From the NCBI RefSeq assembly GCF_012276755.1, contig NZ_JAAXKX010000010.1, forward strand, positions 1 to 64,000: a stretch of DNA of 64,000 nt, in the 5' to 3' direction. Positions 37,639-47,233 of the stretch are shown here, piece by piece. A program made the translations under genes and the position numbers. Position 1 is the first letter of the stretch. Each line of letters begins with the position of its first letter. Below the pieces are notes generated by a model. That model searched no databases and was not told the origin of the DNA. It saw nothing but the letters and a program-made list of their open reading frames with translations. This DNA comes from Marichromatium bheemlicum (GTDB taxonomy: Bacteria > Pseudomonadota > Gammaproteobacteria > Chromatiales > Chromatiaceae).

Positions 37639-39773
37639 ACACACGAGAGCACCCCAGCATGTCGCTGCGCCAGGGCCAACCCTTGCTCCTGGCGCTGGTC
37701 GTCGGCGCGAGCGGACTGACCACCCTGCCCGTGGCCACGCACGCGGCGGGCGCGGAGACCGGGGAGGCCTCGGTCTCGCTGTCGACCATCACCGTCACCG
37801 CCCGACGCGGCGAGGAGCAGGCCAAGGAGATCCCCTTCGGGCTCAGCGTGCTCGGCGGCGAGCAGCTCGAGGAGCAGCGTCTCGACAACCTCGAGGAGGT
37901 GCTGGCGACGGTGCCCGGCGTCGACATCAGCGGCGACGGCGGTCCCAACAACGCCAACGTGCGCATCCGTGGCGTCGGCTCGCTCTACCAGCTCAACATG
38001 GACGACAACTCGGTGGTGCTGAACGTCGACGGGGTGTCGATGTCCACGCGCAACCTCGCGCTCGGCATGCTCGACATCGAGCGCATCGAGGTGCTCAAGG
38101 GGCCGCAGGGCACCCTGTTCGGACGCAACAGCGAGGCCGGCGCGATCAATGTCACCACGCGCAAGCCGACACGCTATTTCGAGGGCCACGTGCGCGGCGA
38201 GGTCGGCGAGCTCGGACGCAAGATGGGCGAGGCGGTGTTCAGCGGCCCGATCTCCGAGCAGGTGAGCGCCCGCGTGGCCTATCGCAACACCACCTCGGAT
38301 CTCTGGGTGGAGAACAGCCGCGACGGCGAGCCGCTGATGCGCCCGCACGAGCAGACCCTGCGCGGCACCCTGCTGTGGGAGATCGGCGCGGGCACCGAGG
38401 CGACGCTGGTGGCCGAGCGCTACTCGATCGAGCACCAGGCCAACCTGATCGTCGCCCAACCCTATGGCGATCAGCCGGCCAACGACCTCACCCCGGGGCT
38501 GTTCGACGACAACGAGCGCAAGACCGAGCGCTACTCGCTGGAGATCAACCACGATCTCGCCGGCAGCCGGCTGAGTCTCATCACCTCGCTGGTCTCGACC
38601 GATATCGTCAAGTGGAAGGCCTATGACCGCACCATCACCGAGCAGGTCTTCGGTTTCCCCGGCGAGGTCGCCTTCCTCGACACCTCGGAGCAGGACGAGA
38701 CCAGCCAGGAGCTGCGCTGGTCGTCGCTGCCCGATGCCCCGGTGTTCTGGGTGACCGGCCTGCACCTGTCGCAGTCCGACCGTACCTTCGACACCCTCGA
38801 CACCATGACCGGCAACTTCTACGCGCGCGACTTCAGCAGCCAGAGCGCGGCGCTGTTCGGCGAGCTGACCTATCCGCTCGGCGATGCGCTGAAGCTCACC
38901 GGCGGCGTGCGTCACTCCTGGGACGAGAAGGATTACGCGGCGAGCTATCGGCGCGGCGCCACGGTGACCCGCGACGAGCGCGACCTCAGCGACGACTACA
39001 CCACCGGGCGACTGGCGCTGAGCTATGCCCTCAGCGAGGAGACCAACCTCTACGGCCTGCTCGCCCGCGGCCACAAGTCCGGCGGCTTCAACGACTACGC
39101 CTCCAGCATCGAGGGCAGCACGCCCTACGACTCGGCCAGCGTCAACACCCTCGAACTCGGCTTCAAGCACGAATCGCTCGACGGGCGCTTCACCCTCAAC
39201 GGCGCGCTCTTCTTCAACCGGGTGAAGGACGACCACCTGCTCGGCTACGACGCCCACACCTTCGCCGCCACCGCGATCAACGCCGACACCGAGAGCAAGG
39301 GCGCCGAGCTGGAGGGCCGCTATGCCTTCGACAACGGGCTCTCGCTCGCCGCCGCGCTCAGCTATACCGACGCCCAGATCACCAGCGACGCGCGCGGCGT
39401 CTCCGGCGGTGACGTCGACGACGGCAACCGCGTCCCCGAGGTGCCGCGCTGGGGCGCGAGCCTGAGCCTCGGCCACGTCAAACCGCTGCCGGCCGTCGGC
39501 GGGCTCGGTCCGCTCACCCTCAACACCCAGCTCAGCTATCGCTTCGTCGGCGAGCGCCCCGGCGACCCGCAGAACACCTTCGACCTCGACGCCTACCAGA
39601 AGCTCGACCTGCGCGTCGGCCTCGCCGCTGGCAACGCCGAGCTCTATCTGTGGGCCGACAACCTGCTCGACGAGGACTACGACCTCTACGCCTACCAGTA
39701 CACCCCGACCCTGCGGATCGGCGCGCCGGCGCGCGGGCGTACCGTCGGGCTCGGCGTCAACTACTTCTTCTGA
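37635..39773 (+). CDS. TonB-dependent siderophore receptor, FyuA-like (1)
   Basis: The 712-residue outer-membrane receptor has a signal peptide ending near THAAG, a TonB box (STITVTAR) and a plug (LEEVLATVPGVDISG, VRIRGVGS, IERIEVLKGPQGTLFGRNSEAGAINVTTRKP). The barrel contains LLARGHKSGGFNDYA and ends TVGLGVNYFF. The plug wording and the C-terminal stretch resemble FyuA (yersiniabactin/pesticin receptor) and related receptors. AAGGACG precedes the ATG. It sits between a Fur-like box and an FptX-like permease gene that starts 13 nt after its stop, so an operon is likely. Confidence 0.88.
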   Translation: MNTREHPSMSLRQGQPLLLALVVGASGLTTLPVATHAAGAETGEASVSLSTITVTARRGEEQAKEIPFGLSVLGGEQLEEQRLDNLEEVLATVPGVDISGDGGPNNANVRIRGVGSLYQLNMDDNSVVLNVDGVSMSTRNLALGMLDIERIEVLKGPQGTLFGRNSEAGAINVTTRKPTRYFEGHVRGEVGELGRKMGEAVFSGPISEQVSARVAYRNTTSDLWVENSRDGEPLMRPHEQTLRGTLLWEIGAGTEATLVAERYSIEHQANLIVAQPYGDQPANDLTPGLFDDNERKTERYSLEINHDLAGSRLSLITSLVSTDIVKWKAYDRTITEQVFGFPGEVAFLDTSEQDETSQELRWSSLPDAPVFWVTGLHLSQSDRTFDTLDTMTGNFYARDFSSQSAALFGELTYPLGDALKLTGGVRHSWDEKDYAASYRRGATVTRDERDLSDDYTTGRLALSYALSEETNLYGLLARGHKSGGFNDYASSIEGSTPYDSASVNTLELGFKHESLDGRFTLNGALFFNRVKDDHLLGYDAHTFAATAINADTESKGAELEGRYAFDNGLSLAAALSYTDAQITSDARGVSGGDVDDGNRVPEVPRWGASLSLGHVKPLPAVGGLGPLTLNTQLSYRFVGERPGDPQNTFDLDAYQKLDLRVGLAAGNAELYLWADNLLDEDYDLYAYQYTPTLRIGAPARGRTVGLGVNYFF

Positions 39774-39786
39774 GACCTGATCCGTG

Positions 39787-41067
39787 ATGAATGATCCAAC
39801 CCGGACCAAGACCCCGAGGTCCACCTGGTGGCTGCTCGCCAGCCTCTACACCACCCAGTACCTCGGGCTCGGCTTCTTCGTCATCGCCCTCGCCGCGCTG
39901 CTGCGCGAACAGGGCGCGCCGCTCGACCAGATCAGCCTGGTCTATATGCTCGGGCTGCTGTGGGCGCTCAAGTTCCTCTGGGCGCCGCTGGTCGACCGCA
40001 TCGGCGTGCGCCGCTGGGGGCACTATCGCGGCTGGCTGATGCTGATGCAGGCGGGGATGATGGCCTGCTTCCTGCTGATCGGCGCCTACGACCTGATCGA
40101 CGACTTCTCCACCATCTATCTGCTCTGCGTGGTGGTCGCCCTGCTCTCGGCGACCCAGGACATCGCCGCCGACGGGCTCGCCTGCCGGCTGATCCCGGCC
40201 GAGGAGCGCGGCACCGGCAACGGCATCCAGGTCGCCGGCGGACTGCTCGGCAACATGCTCGGCGGCGGCGTGGTGCTGATGGCCTATCCCTATCTGGGGT
40301 GGGTCGGCAGCATGGTGGTGCTCGCCCTCGCCACCGGGGTGGCGCTGGTGCAGCTGCTCGTCTTCCGCGAGCCGCGCTGGCCGGTGGCGACGACCGCGCG
40401 GCCCCGGCTGCTGCCGCGCATCGGCGGGCTGTTGCGCGCCCGCCCCGGGCGCTACTGGCTGGCGATGCTGCTGCTCTACCCGCTCGGCTACAACCTGATG
40501 TTCATCCCGCTGACCCCGATCCTGGTCGATCTCGGCTGGTCGGTCGAGCGCATCGGCTTCACCGTCAACGTCTTCGGCTCGGTGGTCGGCATCATCGGCG
40601 CGCTGGCCGCGGGCTGGGTATTCAACCGCGTGGCACGACGCAACGCGCTGACCGGCGCGGCGCTGTTGCAGATCATCGGGGTGGGTGCCGTCGCGCTGCC
40701 GCTGCTGGGGATGACCGACACCCTCACGGTAATGCTCGCCATCGGCGCCTTCTTCCTCTGCTGCAATCCGGCCACCACGGTGCTGGCGGCGGTGATGATG
40801 GACCACGCCTCGCACGACGCCCCGGCCACCGACTACAGCCTGCAGTTCAGCCTGAGCATGGGCTTTGCGATGGTCGCGGCGACGGTGAGCACCTCGCTGG
40901 CCGAGCAGCTCGGCTATCTCTCGGTGATCTGGACCGCGCTGGCGGTGGCCGTCGTCGCCCTGCTGCTGGCGCTGCCCTACCGCTTCCAGCCGGTGTTCCC
41001 CGAGGGTGAGTCGACGGAGGACGCGCCCGCGCTGAACCCCGCCGTGGTGACGGGCGATGCGCGCTGA
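39787..41067 (+). CDS. MFS siderophore permease, RhtX/FptX-like
   Basis: The 426-residue inner-membrane protein has 12 predicted membrane helices. Its opening, WWLLASLYTTQYLGLGFFVIALAALLREQGAPLDQISLVYMLGLLWALKFLWAPLVDR, is characteristic of the AmpG-related RhtX/FptX group, which imports rhizobactin or ferric pyochelin across the inner membrane. ATQDIAADGLA is a further group signature. A second ATG at 39784 is possible. It follows the FyuA-like receptor by 13 nt, giving an outer plus inner membrane import pair. Confidence 0.87.
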   Translation: MNDPTRTKTPRSTWWLLASLYTTQYLGLGFFVIALAALLREQGAPLDQISLVYMLGLLWALKFLWAPLVDRIGVRRWGHYRGWLMLMQAGMMACFLLIGAYDLIDDFSTIYLLCVVVALLSATQDIAADGLACRLIPAEERGTGNGIQVAGGLLGNMLGGGVVLMAYPYLGWVGSMVVLALATGVALVQLLVFREPRWPVATTARPRLLPRIGGLLRARPGRYWLAMLLLYPLGYNLMFIPLTPILVDLGWSVERIGFTVNVFGSVVGIIGALAAGWVFNRVARRNALTGAALLQIIGVGAVALPLLGMTDTLTVMLAIGAFFLCCNPATTVLAAVMMDHASHDAPATDYSLQFSLSMGFAMVAATVSTSLAEQLGYLSVIWTALAVAVVALLLALPYRFQPVFPEGESTEDAPALNPAVVTGDAR

Positions 41068-41099
41068 GCCCTCGCCCCACCTCGCCCCGGCCGGCGGCG

Positions 41100-41228
41100 C
41101 GGCGGCGGCTGTTCTGCCTGCCGCATGCCGGCTTCCGCGTCGAGCCCTTATTCCCCGGCGGGCACTTCTATCTCAGCGACGCACCGGGCGCGGTGATCGC
41201 CCGACTGAGTGCGTTGCTGACCCCGTAG
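41100..41228 (+). pseudogene. Remnant of a type II thioesterase with an internal deletion
   Basis: Reading from 41100 gives RRRLFCLPHAGF, the N-terminal beta-strand and oxyanion region of type II thioesterases (usually LFCLPHAGG or similar). It is followed directly by RVEPLFPGGHFYL, the catalytic-His region normally about 190-200 residues later, then DAPGAVIARLSALLTP and a stop. The GHSMG nucleophile part is missing, and there is no in-frame ATG. Such enzymes (YbtT, PchC) edit NRPS siderophore assembly lines. It lies 33 nt after the permease, where a thioesterase would fit a siderophore operon. Confidence 0.7.
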
Positions 41229-41236
41229 CCACGTAG

Positions 41237-41289
41237 GTTGGGTTGCCCGCTCACCAGGAGGCGATGGCGGGCGCGACGGGCAACCCAAC
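41237..41289. repeat. Composite palindromic repeat, copy A
   Basis: 13-bp inverted arms GTTGGGTTGCCCG (41237-41249) and its complement (41277-41289) frame a variable centre. Related elements occur at 43605-43760 and 45413-45745. Copy A begins 8 bases after the broken thioesterase. Confidence 0.7.
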
Positions 41290-41477
41290 GAACCCGATCG
41301 ATCGCCGGTTGCCTCTTCTGTCTCGTAATGACGTCGGGCGTGATGTGACATCCCGGGGCGTGATGAGAGGGCGTGATGGGACATCCAATCCACGGGGTCC
41401 GTCGGGTAGGCAAATCGCTGAACCAACCCATGCGACGGGTGCGCCGCACCCTGTCGTACGGCAATCGACCGATTGAG

Positions 41478-43547
<2,070 letters not shown>

Positions 43548-43604
43548 GATCGGCCACGACGCACCGCCCCGGCCCCGTCGGTTAGGCGAGCGGAGCGCGG
43601 CGAC

Positions 43605-43790
43605 GATGGGCACGCTGCGTTTTGCCCATCCTACCGGCGAGCCCGGCGGCTGGGTTGCCCGTCTCCACCAGTCATCCGAAGTCGCGATGACGACCGCAAC
43701 GGGCAACCCAACAGACCCGATCAACACCCGAAGACGATTGAGATCATCGTCAAACGACGGCGTAGCCGTTGGGCTGCCAAGGATGGACAA
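43605..43790. repeat. Composite palindromic repeat, copy B
   Basis: One inverted pair is GATGGGCA/TGCCCATC (43605-43612 and 43623-43630). A second is TGGGTTGCCCGT/ACGGGCAACCCA (43651-43662 and 43699-43710). The tail from about 43711 (CCGAAGACGATT, ATCATCGTCAAACGACGGCG and GGGCTGCCAAGGATGG) recurs near 45665-45735 in copy C. Confidence 0.7.
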
Positions 43791-43844
43791 GCCAACCGAC
43801 TGGGATCGGCGTCGAGGCTGGCATGTCCCATCGTTGCAGCGCGC

Positions 43845-44975
43845 TCATTTCTCCAGTTTTTTCTGACCGCACCCTGCGGGCCTCTTGCGGCCCTTGCGCC
43901 GTACCAACTTTTCCAGTGGTAGCGGTTCCGGAGAGACCGGACGGATCAGCTCCGGGGTGCCGAGCTGACCGCTCAGCTCGTGCCAGGCGAGCGAGACATC
44001 CAGCGCCCAGCGCCCCGTATGGACACGCCGCTGCGGGTCGGCGATATCAGCGCGTAGGGCATCGAGCGCCCGTATCATCGCAGTTGGCCAGATGCGGGCA
44101 AAGATATCGTGGAAACTCGGCGGTGGCGCACTGTCGAGCAGGCTGGTGCTGCGACAGGCGAGCCGCTCGGTCCCCGGCCCGGAGAGCTGTAGCCGACCAT
44201 TGGCGTCGCGCGGCGAGTGCATGCGCGCGTTCCACAACACCGGCCCATGGGTATCGCTCAGGGTGAGTACGCCGCCGTCGCAGAACAGCGAGATGCGATG
44301 CATCAACAGACCATGGTTGTCCGGATCCTCGGGATGGACCTGGTTGTGGACGTGAAGCGTCGTCGGCACCCCGGCGATGGTCGCATAGAGATTACTGAAC
44401 GGCTGCCCCGGCGGCGGTGGGCAACTATTGAACGACCAGGGGCGCAGCCCACCGAGGGCGTGTCCGAGCAGGTCGAGCAGCGGATAGCTGACCTGGCTGT
44501 TACAGGCGGCATCGACGCAGAGGATGCGCCGGCGGCGACGTAGCTGTTCGGCAGCGGCCAGGAACTGGCGGACCGGTTCGAGGTTCGGGTACAGGGTGTT
44601 GATCGCGTAGGCGGTATCGTTGGCGCGTGACAGGCGCAGGCACTCGGTGATCTCGGCGGCATGGACCGGGTGCTCCTGGAGGACGTGGAACCCACGCGCG
44701 AGCAACCGCTTGGTCAGCTCCGTGCCGGGGCTGCCGATACTCCCCGAGCGTAGTACGACGCAGACGATCTCGACATCCTCGGGGATATCACCGATGTCGG
44801 TGAAGAGCGGGACCCCGTGTTCGCGGGCGCAGCGCATCGAGTGGTTGCTGCCACGCGCGAGGATCCCGGCGAGTCTGTACTGCTTGGGCGCAAGGCCAAT
44901 CGCGTCGAGATAGATACGACCGAACCCGGTTCCGGCCACCACGACCTTACAGGGAGTGGGACGCACTATCCGCAT
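43845..44975 (-). CDS. Thiazolinyl imide reductase, PchG/YbtU-like
   Basis: This NADPH-dependent Gfo/Idh-related enzyme reduces a thiazoline ring to thiazolidine while the intermediate is on the NRPS in pyochelin or yersiniabactin synthesis. The 376-residue product has the Rossmann start CKVVVAGTGFGRIYLDAI and AGILARGS, then LARGFHVLQEHPVHAAEI, INTLYPNLEPVRQFL and DAACNSQVSYPLLDLLGHALGGLRPWSF, all family-typical. It faces away from the receptor gene and has repeats on both sides. Since it works only with an NRPS, a synthetase must be elsewhere or has been lost. Confidence 0.88.
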   Translation of the reverse strand: MRIVRPTPCKVVVAGTGFGRIYLDAIGLAPKQYRLAGILARGSNHSMRCAREHGVPLFTDIGDIPEDVEIVCVVLRSGSIGSPGTELTKRLLARGFHVLQEHPVHAAEITECLRLSRANDTAYAINTLYPNLEPVRQFLAAAEQLRRRRRILCVDAACNSQVSYPLLDLLGHALGGLRPWSFNSCPPPPGQPFSNLYATIAGVPTTLHVHNQVHPEDPDNHGLLMHRISLFCDGGVLTLSDTHGPVLWNARMHSPRDANGRLQLSGPGTERLACRSTSLLDSAPPPSFHDIFARIWPTAMIRALDALRADIADPQRRVHTGRWALDVSLAWHELSGQLGTPELIRPVSPEPLPLEKLVRRKGRKRPAGCGQKKLEK

Positions 44976-45786
44976 GACGGCCCGATTCCATCACCCTGGG
45001 TCCGACGACGACGAGAGGTGCGCGATGGTGGAGGCCAGGGGGGCGGTGCGGTCCCGGTGATGCCACGAGGGGCGGCGCGAAGGCGGTCGAGGCGACACGC
45101 ATTAGTGTGCTCGCGGCGAAGCAGACGGCACCCGGTGCGACGAGAACGACCGGGGGAGACGGAGACCGAGACCAGGAGGAGCCTTGGGTTCATGGGGATT
45201 CCCTTCCGCGCACGGCGCTGTTATCCGCTTCGACCGACCAGACAACCGCAGGAGATGTAATGACTGGCGCGCAGGATGATGTCAAGGACATCCCGCCAGC
45301 CGGCGGATACAGACCAGTCGCAGCAATCACATCGCCCGAAGACGCAAACCGGCGCCTCGCGATCAGTCTTCGCGCGCTCGTGCTCGAAGGGACTGGAGAC
45401 GAACGCGACGATGGGCACGCTGCACTTTGCCCATCCTACGGGCGCACGGATATACGGCCTGGGGTGTTTGACGGGCCCCGTAGGTTGGGTTGCCCGGTCA
45501 CCGATCCTCAAGGTGAGGATGACGGCCACGACGGGCAACCCAACCTACCGGGCTGGGCGCACAGATGTACGGCCTGGGGTGTTTGGCGGGCCCGGAGGTT
45601 GGGTTGCCCGGCCACCGATCCTCAAGCTGAGGATGACGGCCACGACGGGCAACCCAACGAGCCCGATCGACGCCCGAAGACGATCGGGATCATCGTCAAG
45701 CGACGGCGCGCTGTTGGGTTGCCAAGGATGGGCAACCCAACCGACCGGCTTCATGTGCCCGCCGGTTATACCGACCCCAAAATGAA
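44976..45786. repeat. Intergenic region with composite repeat copy C
   Basis: No supported gene is present. Two tandem copies of a 115-bp unit (45440-45554, then 45555 to about 45662) each hold a GGTTGGGTTGCCCG palindrome. A GATGGGCA/TGCCCATC dyad at 45413-45436 precedes them. A shorter palindrome TGGGTTGCCAAGGATGGGCAACCCA follows near 45714-45738. Plus-strand frames across it are repeat-derived. The 44976-45240 part shows no clear feature. Confidence 0.6.
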
Positions 45787-45810
45787 GAAACCCGCCAAAA
45801 GGCGGGTTTC
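45787..45810 (-). terminator. Intrinsic terminator of tRNA-Ser
   Basis: A perfect 10-bp stem (GAAACCCGCC with GGCGGGTTTC) and AAAA loop, followed on the minus strand by TTCATTTT. It lies about 50 bases downstream of the tRNA 3' end. Confidence 0.75.
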
Positions 45811-45859
45811 CAGAATCAAGTCAACCGTGAGCTGATGCGCCGCAAGCACTTGATTGATA

Positions 45860-45949
45860 TGGCGGAGGGACAGGGATTCGAACCCTGGAAGGGCGTTAAC
45901 CCTTGCTGGTTTTCAAGACCAGTGCATTCAACCGCTCTGCCATCCCTCC
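45860..45949 (-). tRNA. tRNA-Ser (TGA)
   Basis: A 90-nt class II tRNA with encoded CCA. GGAGGGA pairs with TCCCTCC. The D-arm is GGCAGAGCGGTTGAATGCA, and the anticodon stem-loop CTGGTCTTGAAAACCAG shows anticodon TGA. A long variable arm (AAGGGTTAACGCCCTT) and T-arm CCAGGGTTCGAATCCCTG follow. It is transcribed on the minus strand. Confidence 0.97.
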
Positions 45950-45954
45950 AATAA

Positions 45955-46016
45955 CTTTCCCCGCCGTAACGGGCAGCATTCAAGACCGCCGCTTGCGACC
46001 GCTCAGCCACCTTTCC
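45955..46016 (-). pseudogene. Truncated tRNA-Ser copy
   Basis: Immediately upstream of the intact tRNA-Ser the minus strand reads GGAAAGGTGGCTGAGCGGTC, a tRNA-Ser 5' half with D-arm. An anticodon arm follows that can fully pair (GCGGT, loop CTTGAAT, GCTGC) with TGA in the loop, and then CCGTTACGG as a variable-arm hairpin. The T-arm and 3' acceptor are missing. It ends 6 nt before the functional gene. It looks like a tRNA-Ser copy that lost its 3' part. Confidence 0.7.
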
Positions 46017-46246
46017 GGGGTATGCGCGGGACGACCTGTGGGGACGGCTTGAGTTGGCGCCGGTCGTCCGCATCTGGCGGGGAGGAGAAGGATACCGCAA
46101 CTCGGGCGTTTTCCCAAGCCCGGCCGGGCTTGCGCGGGACGGCTGGTCAGGTATCCTTCTGGAACTTGAGAGATCGCAATCAGTCTCATCCTGCGATCAA
46201 TCGGTTTCCCAAACCTGTTCGACCATTTAAGGAGTGAACGCACGAC

Positions 46247-46918
46247 ATGGCCAACACCAACTTTTCCTTCGTTCAGAGCGCCCCGTCGGCCGTCGCGGCC
46301 AACAAGGTGCTCAAGAACACCTATCTGTTGCTGGCCGCGACCCTGGGCTTCAGCGCCCTGACGGCGATGCTGTCGATCGCGCTGGCAATGCCCTCCTGGA
46401 CCTACCTGGCCTCGGTGATCGTGGCCATGGTGCTCGGGATGTTCGTGCTGCCGCGCACCGCCAACTCCTCTGCCGGCATCGGCGTGATCTTCCTGATCAC
46501 CGGCCTGATGGGCTTCGGTCTGGGCTCGATCCTGAGCATGTATCTGGCGCTGCCCAACGGCCCGCAGACCGTGGGGCTGGCCTTCGGTGGCACCGCCGCG
46601 ATCTTCCTCGGGCTGTCGGGTTACGCGCTCAGCAGCAAGCGTGACTTCAGCTTCATGGGCGGGTTCATCTTCGCCGGCATGATGGTGGTGATGATCGCGG
46701 TGATCGCGAACCTGTTCCTGCAGATGCCGGCGCTGTCGCTAGCGATCTCCTCGGCCATCATCCTGCTGATGAGCGGCTTCATCCTGTTCGATACCAGCCG
46801 GATCGCGCGGGGTGAGGAGACCAACTACATCATGGCCACCTACGGCATCTATCTGAGCATCTTCAACATCTTCATCAGCCTGTTGCAGATCCTCGGCATC
46901 ATGGGCGGCGACGAGTAA
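46247..46918 (+). CDS. Bax1-I family membrane protein (YccA-like)
   Basis: The 223-residue inner-membrane protein has seven hydrophobic segments and the BI-1/YccA pattern. It opens with KVLKNTYLLLAATLGFSALTAML and ends GFILFDTSRIARGEETNYIMATYGIYLSIFNIFISLLQILGIMGG, containing the conserved Asp pair region of the family. In E. coli YccA binds and modulates the FtsH protease. AAGGAG lies upstream of the ATG (TTTAAGGAGTGAACGCACGAC). A rho-independent terminator follows. Confidence 0.92.
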   Translation: MANTNFSFVQSAPSAVAANKVLKNTYLLLAATLGFSALTAMLSIALAMPSWTYLASVIVAMVLGMFVLPRTANSSAGIGVIFLITGLMGFGLGSILSMYLALPNGPQTVGLAFGGTAAIFLGLSGYALSSKRDFSFMGGFIFAGMMVVMIAVIANLFLQMPALSLAISSAIILLMSGFILFDTSRIARGEETNYIMATYGIYLSIFNIFISLLQILGIMGGDE

Positions 46919-46940
46919 TCACCCCACCCGCCCCGTGACA

Positions 46941-46965
46941 GCCCCGGCCCCGCGCCGGGGCTTTT
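46941..46965 (+). terminator. Intrinsic terminator after the yccA-like gene
   Basis: GCCCCGG and CCGGGGC form a 7-bp stem followed by TTTTG, about 20 nt after the stop. Confidence 0.7.
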
Positions 46966-46990
46966 GTTTGTCTCGCCGGAGGTCTCCACC

Positions 46991-47176
46991 ATGGAATTGT
47001 TCCTGAAGATCATGGCCGCGGCCCTGCTCGGGCTGATGCTGTTCTATCTCTGGCCGGTCTACAAGCGCTGGCAGGAGCACGGCGCCAAGGCCGAGAAGGG
47101 TGACTGGGCGGCGGCGATCGTGCCGCTCGGCGCGGTCGCGGCGCTAGTGATCGTGCTGATCATGGCGGTGCGCTGA
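46991..47176 (+). CDS. Small two-helix membrane protein
   Basis: The 61-residue product starts MELFLKIMAAALLGLMLFYLWP (first membrane helix). A short charged stretch KRWQEHGAKAEKGDW follows, then a second helix AAIVPLGAVAALVIVLIMAV. GGAGG lies upstream of ATG 46991, which decides the start over an earlier ATG at 46964. It resembles short uncharacterised membrane proteins of gammaproteobacteria. It is bounded by terminators on both sides, so it is a separate transcription unit unless read from yccA. Confidence 0.7.
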   Translation: MELFLKIMAAALLGLMLFYLWPVYKRWQEHGAKAEKGDWAAAIVPLGAVAALVIVLIMAVR

Positions 47177-47196
47177 GACGCGCCCCACCCTTCCCC

Positions 47197-47222
47197 GGCA
47201 CGGGGCCGTCCGGCCCCGTGCC
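47197..47222. terminator. Hairpin between convergent genes
   Basis: A perfect 12-bp stem (GGCACGGGGCCG with its complement) with a two-base centre lies between the small membrane-protein gene and sufS-sufE. It is likely a shared terminator although no long T-tract follows. Confidence 0.6.
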
Positions 47223-47233
47223 AACGCTTTCAC

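Noticed and set aside
44966-45193. 75-codon minus-strand frame before the reductase gene
   Set aside because: Arg/Pro-rich without motif or clear ribosome-binding site; may be leader sequence only.
45107-45835. 242-codon plus-strand frame
   Set aside because: It runs through the tandem palindromic repeats; the apparent protein repeats are DNA repeats read in frame.
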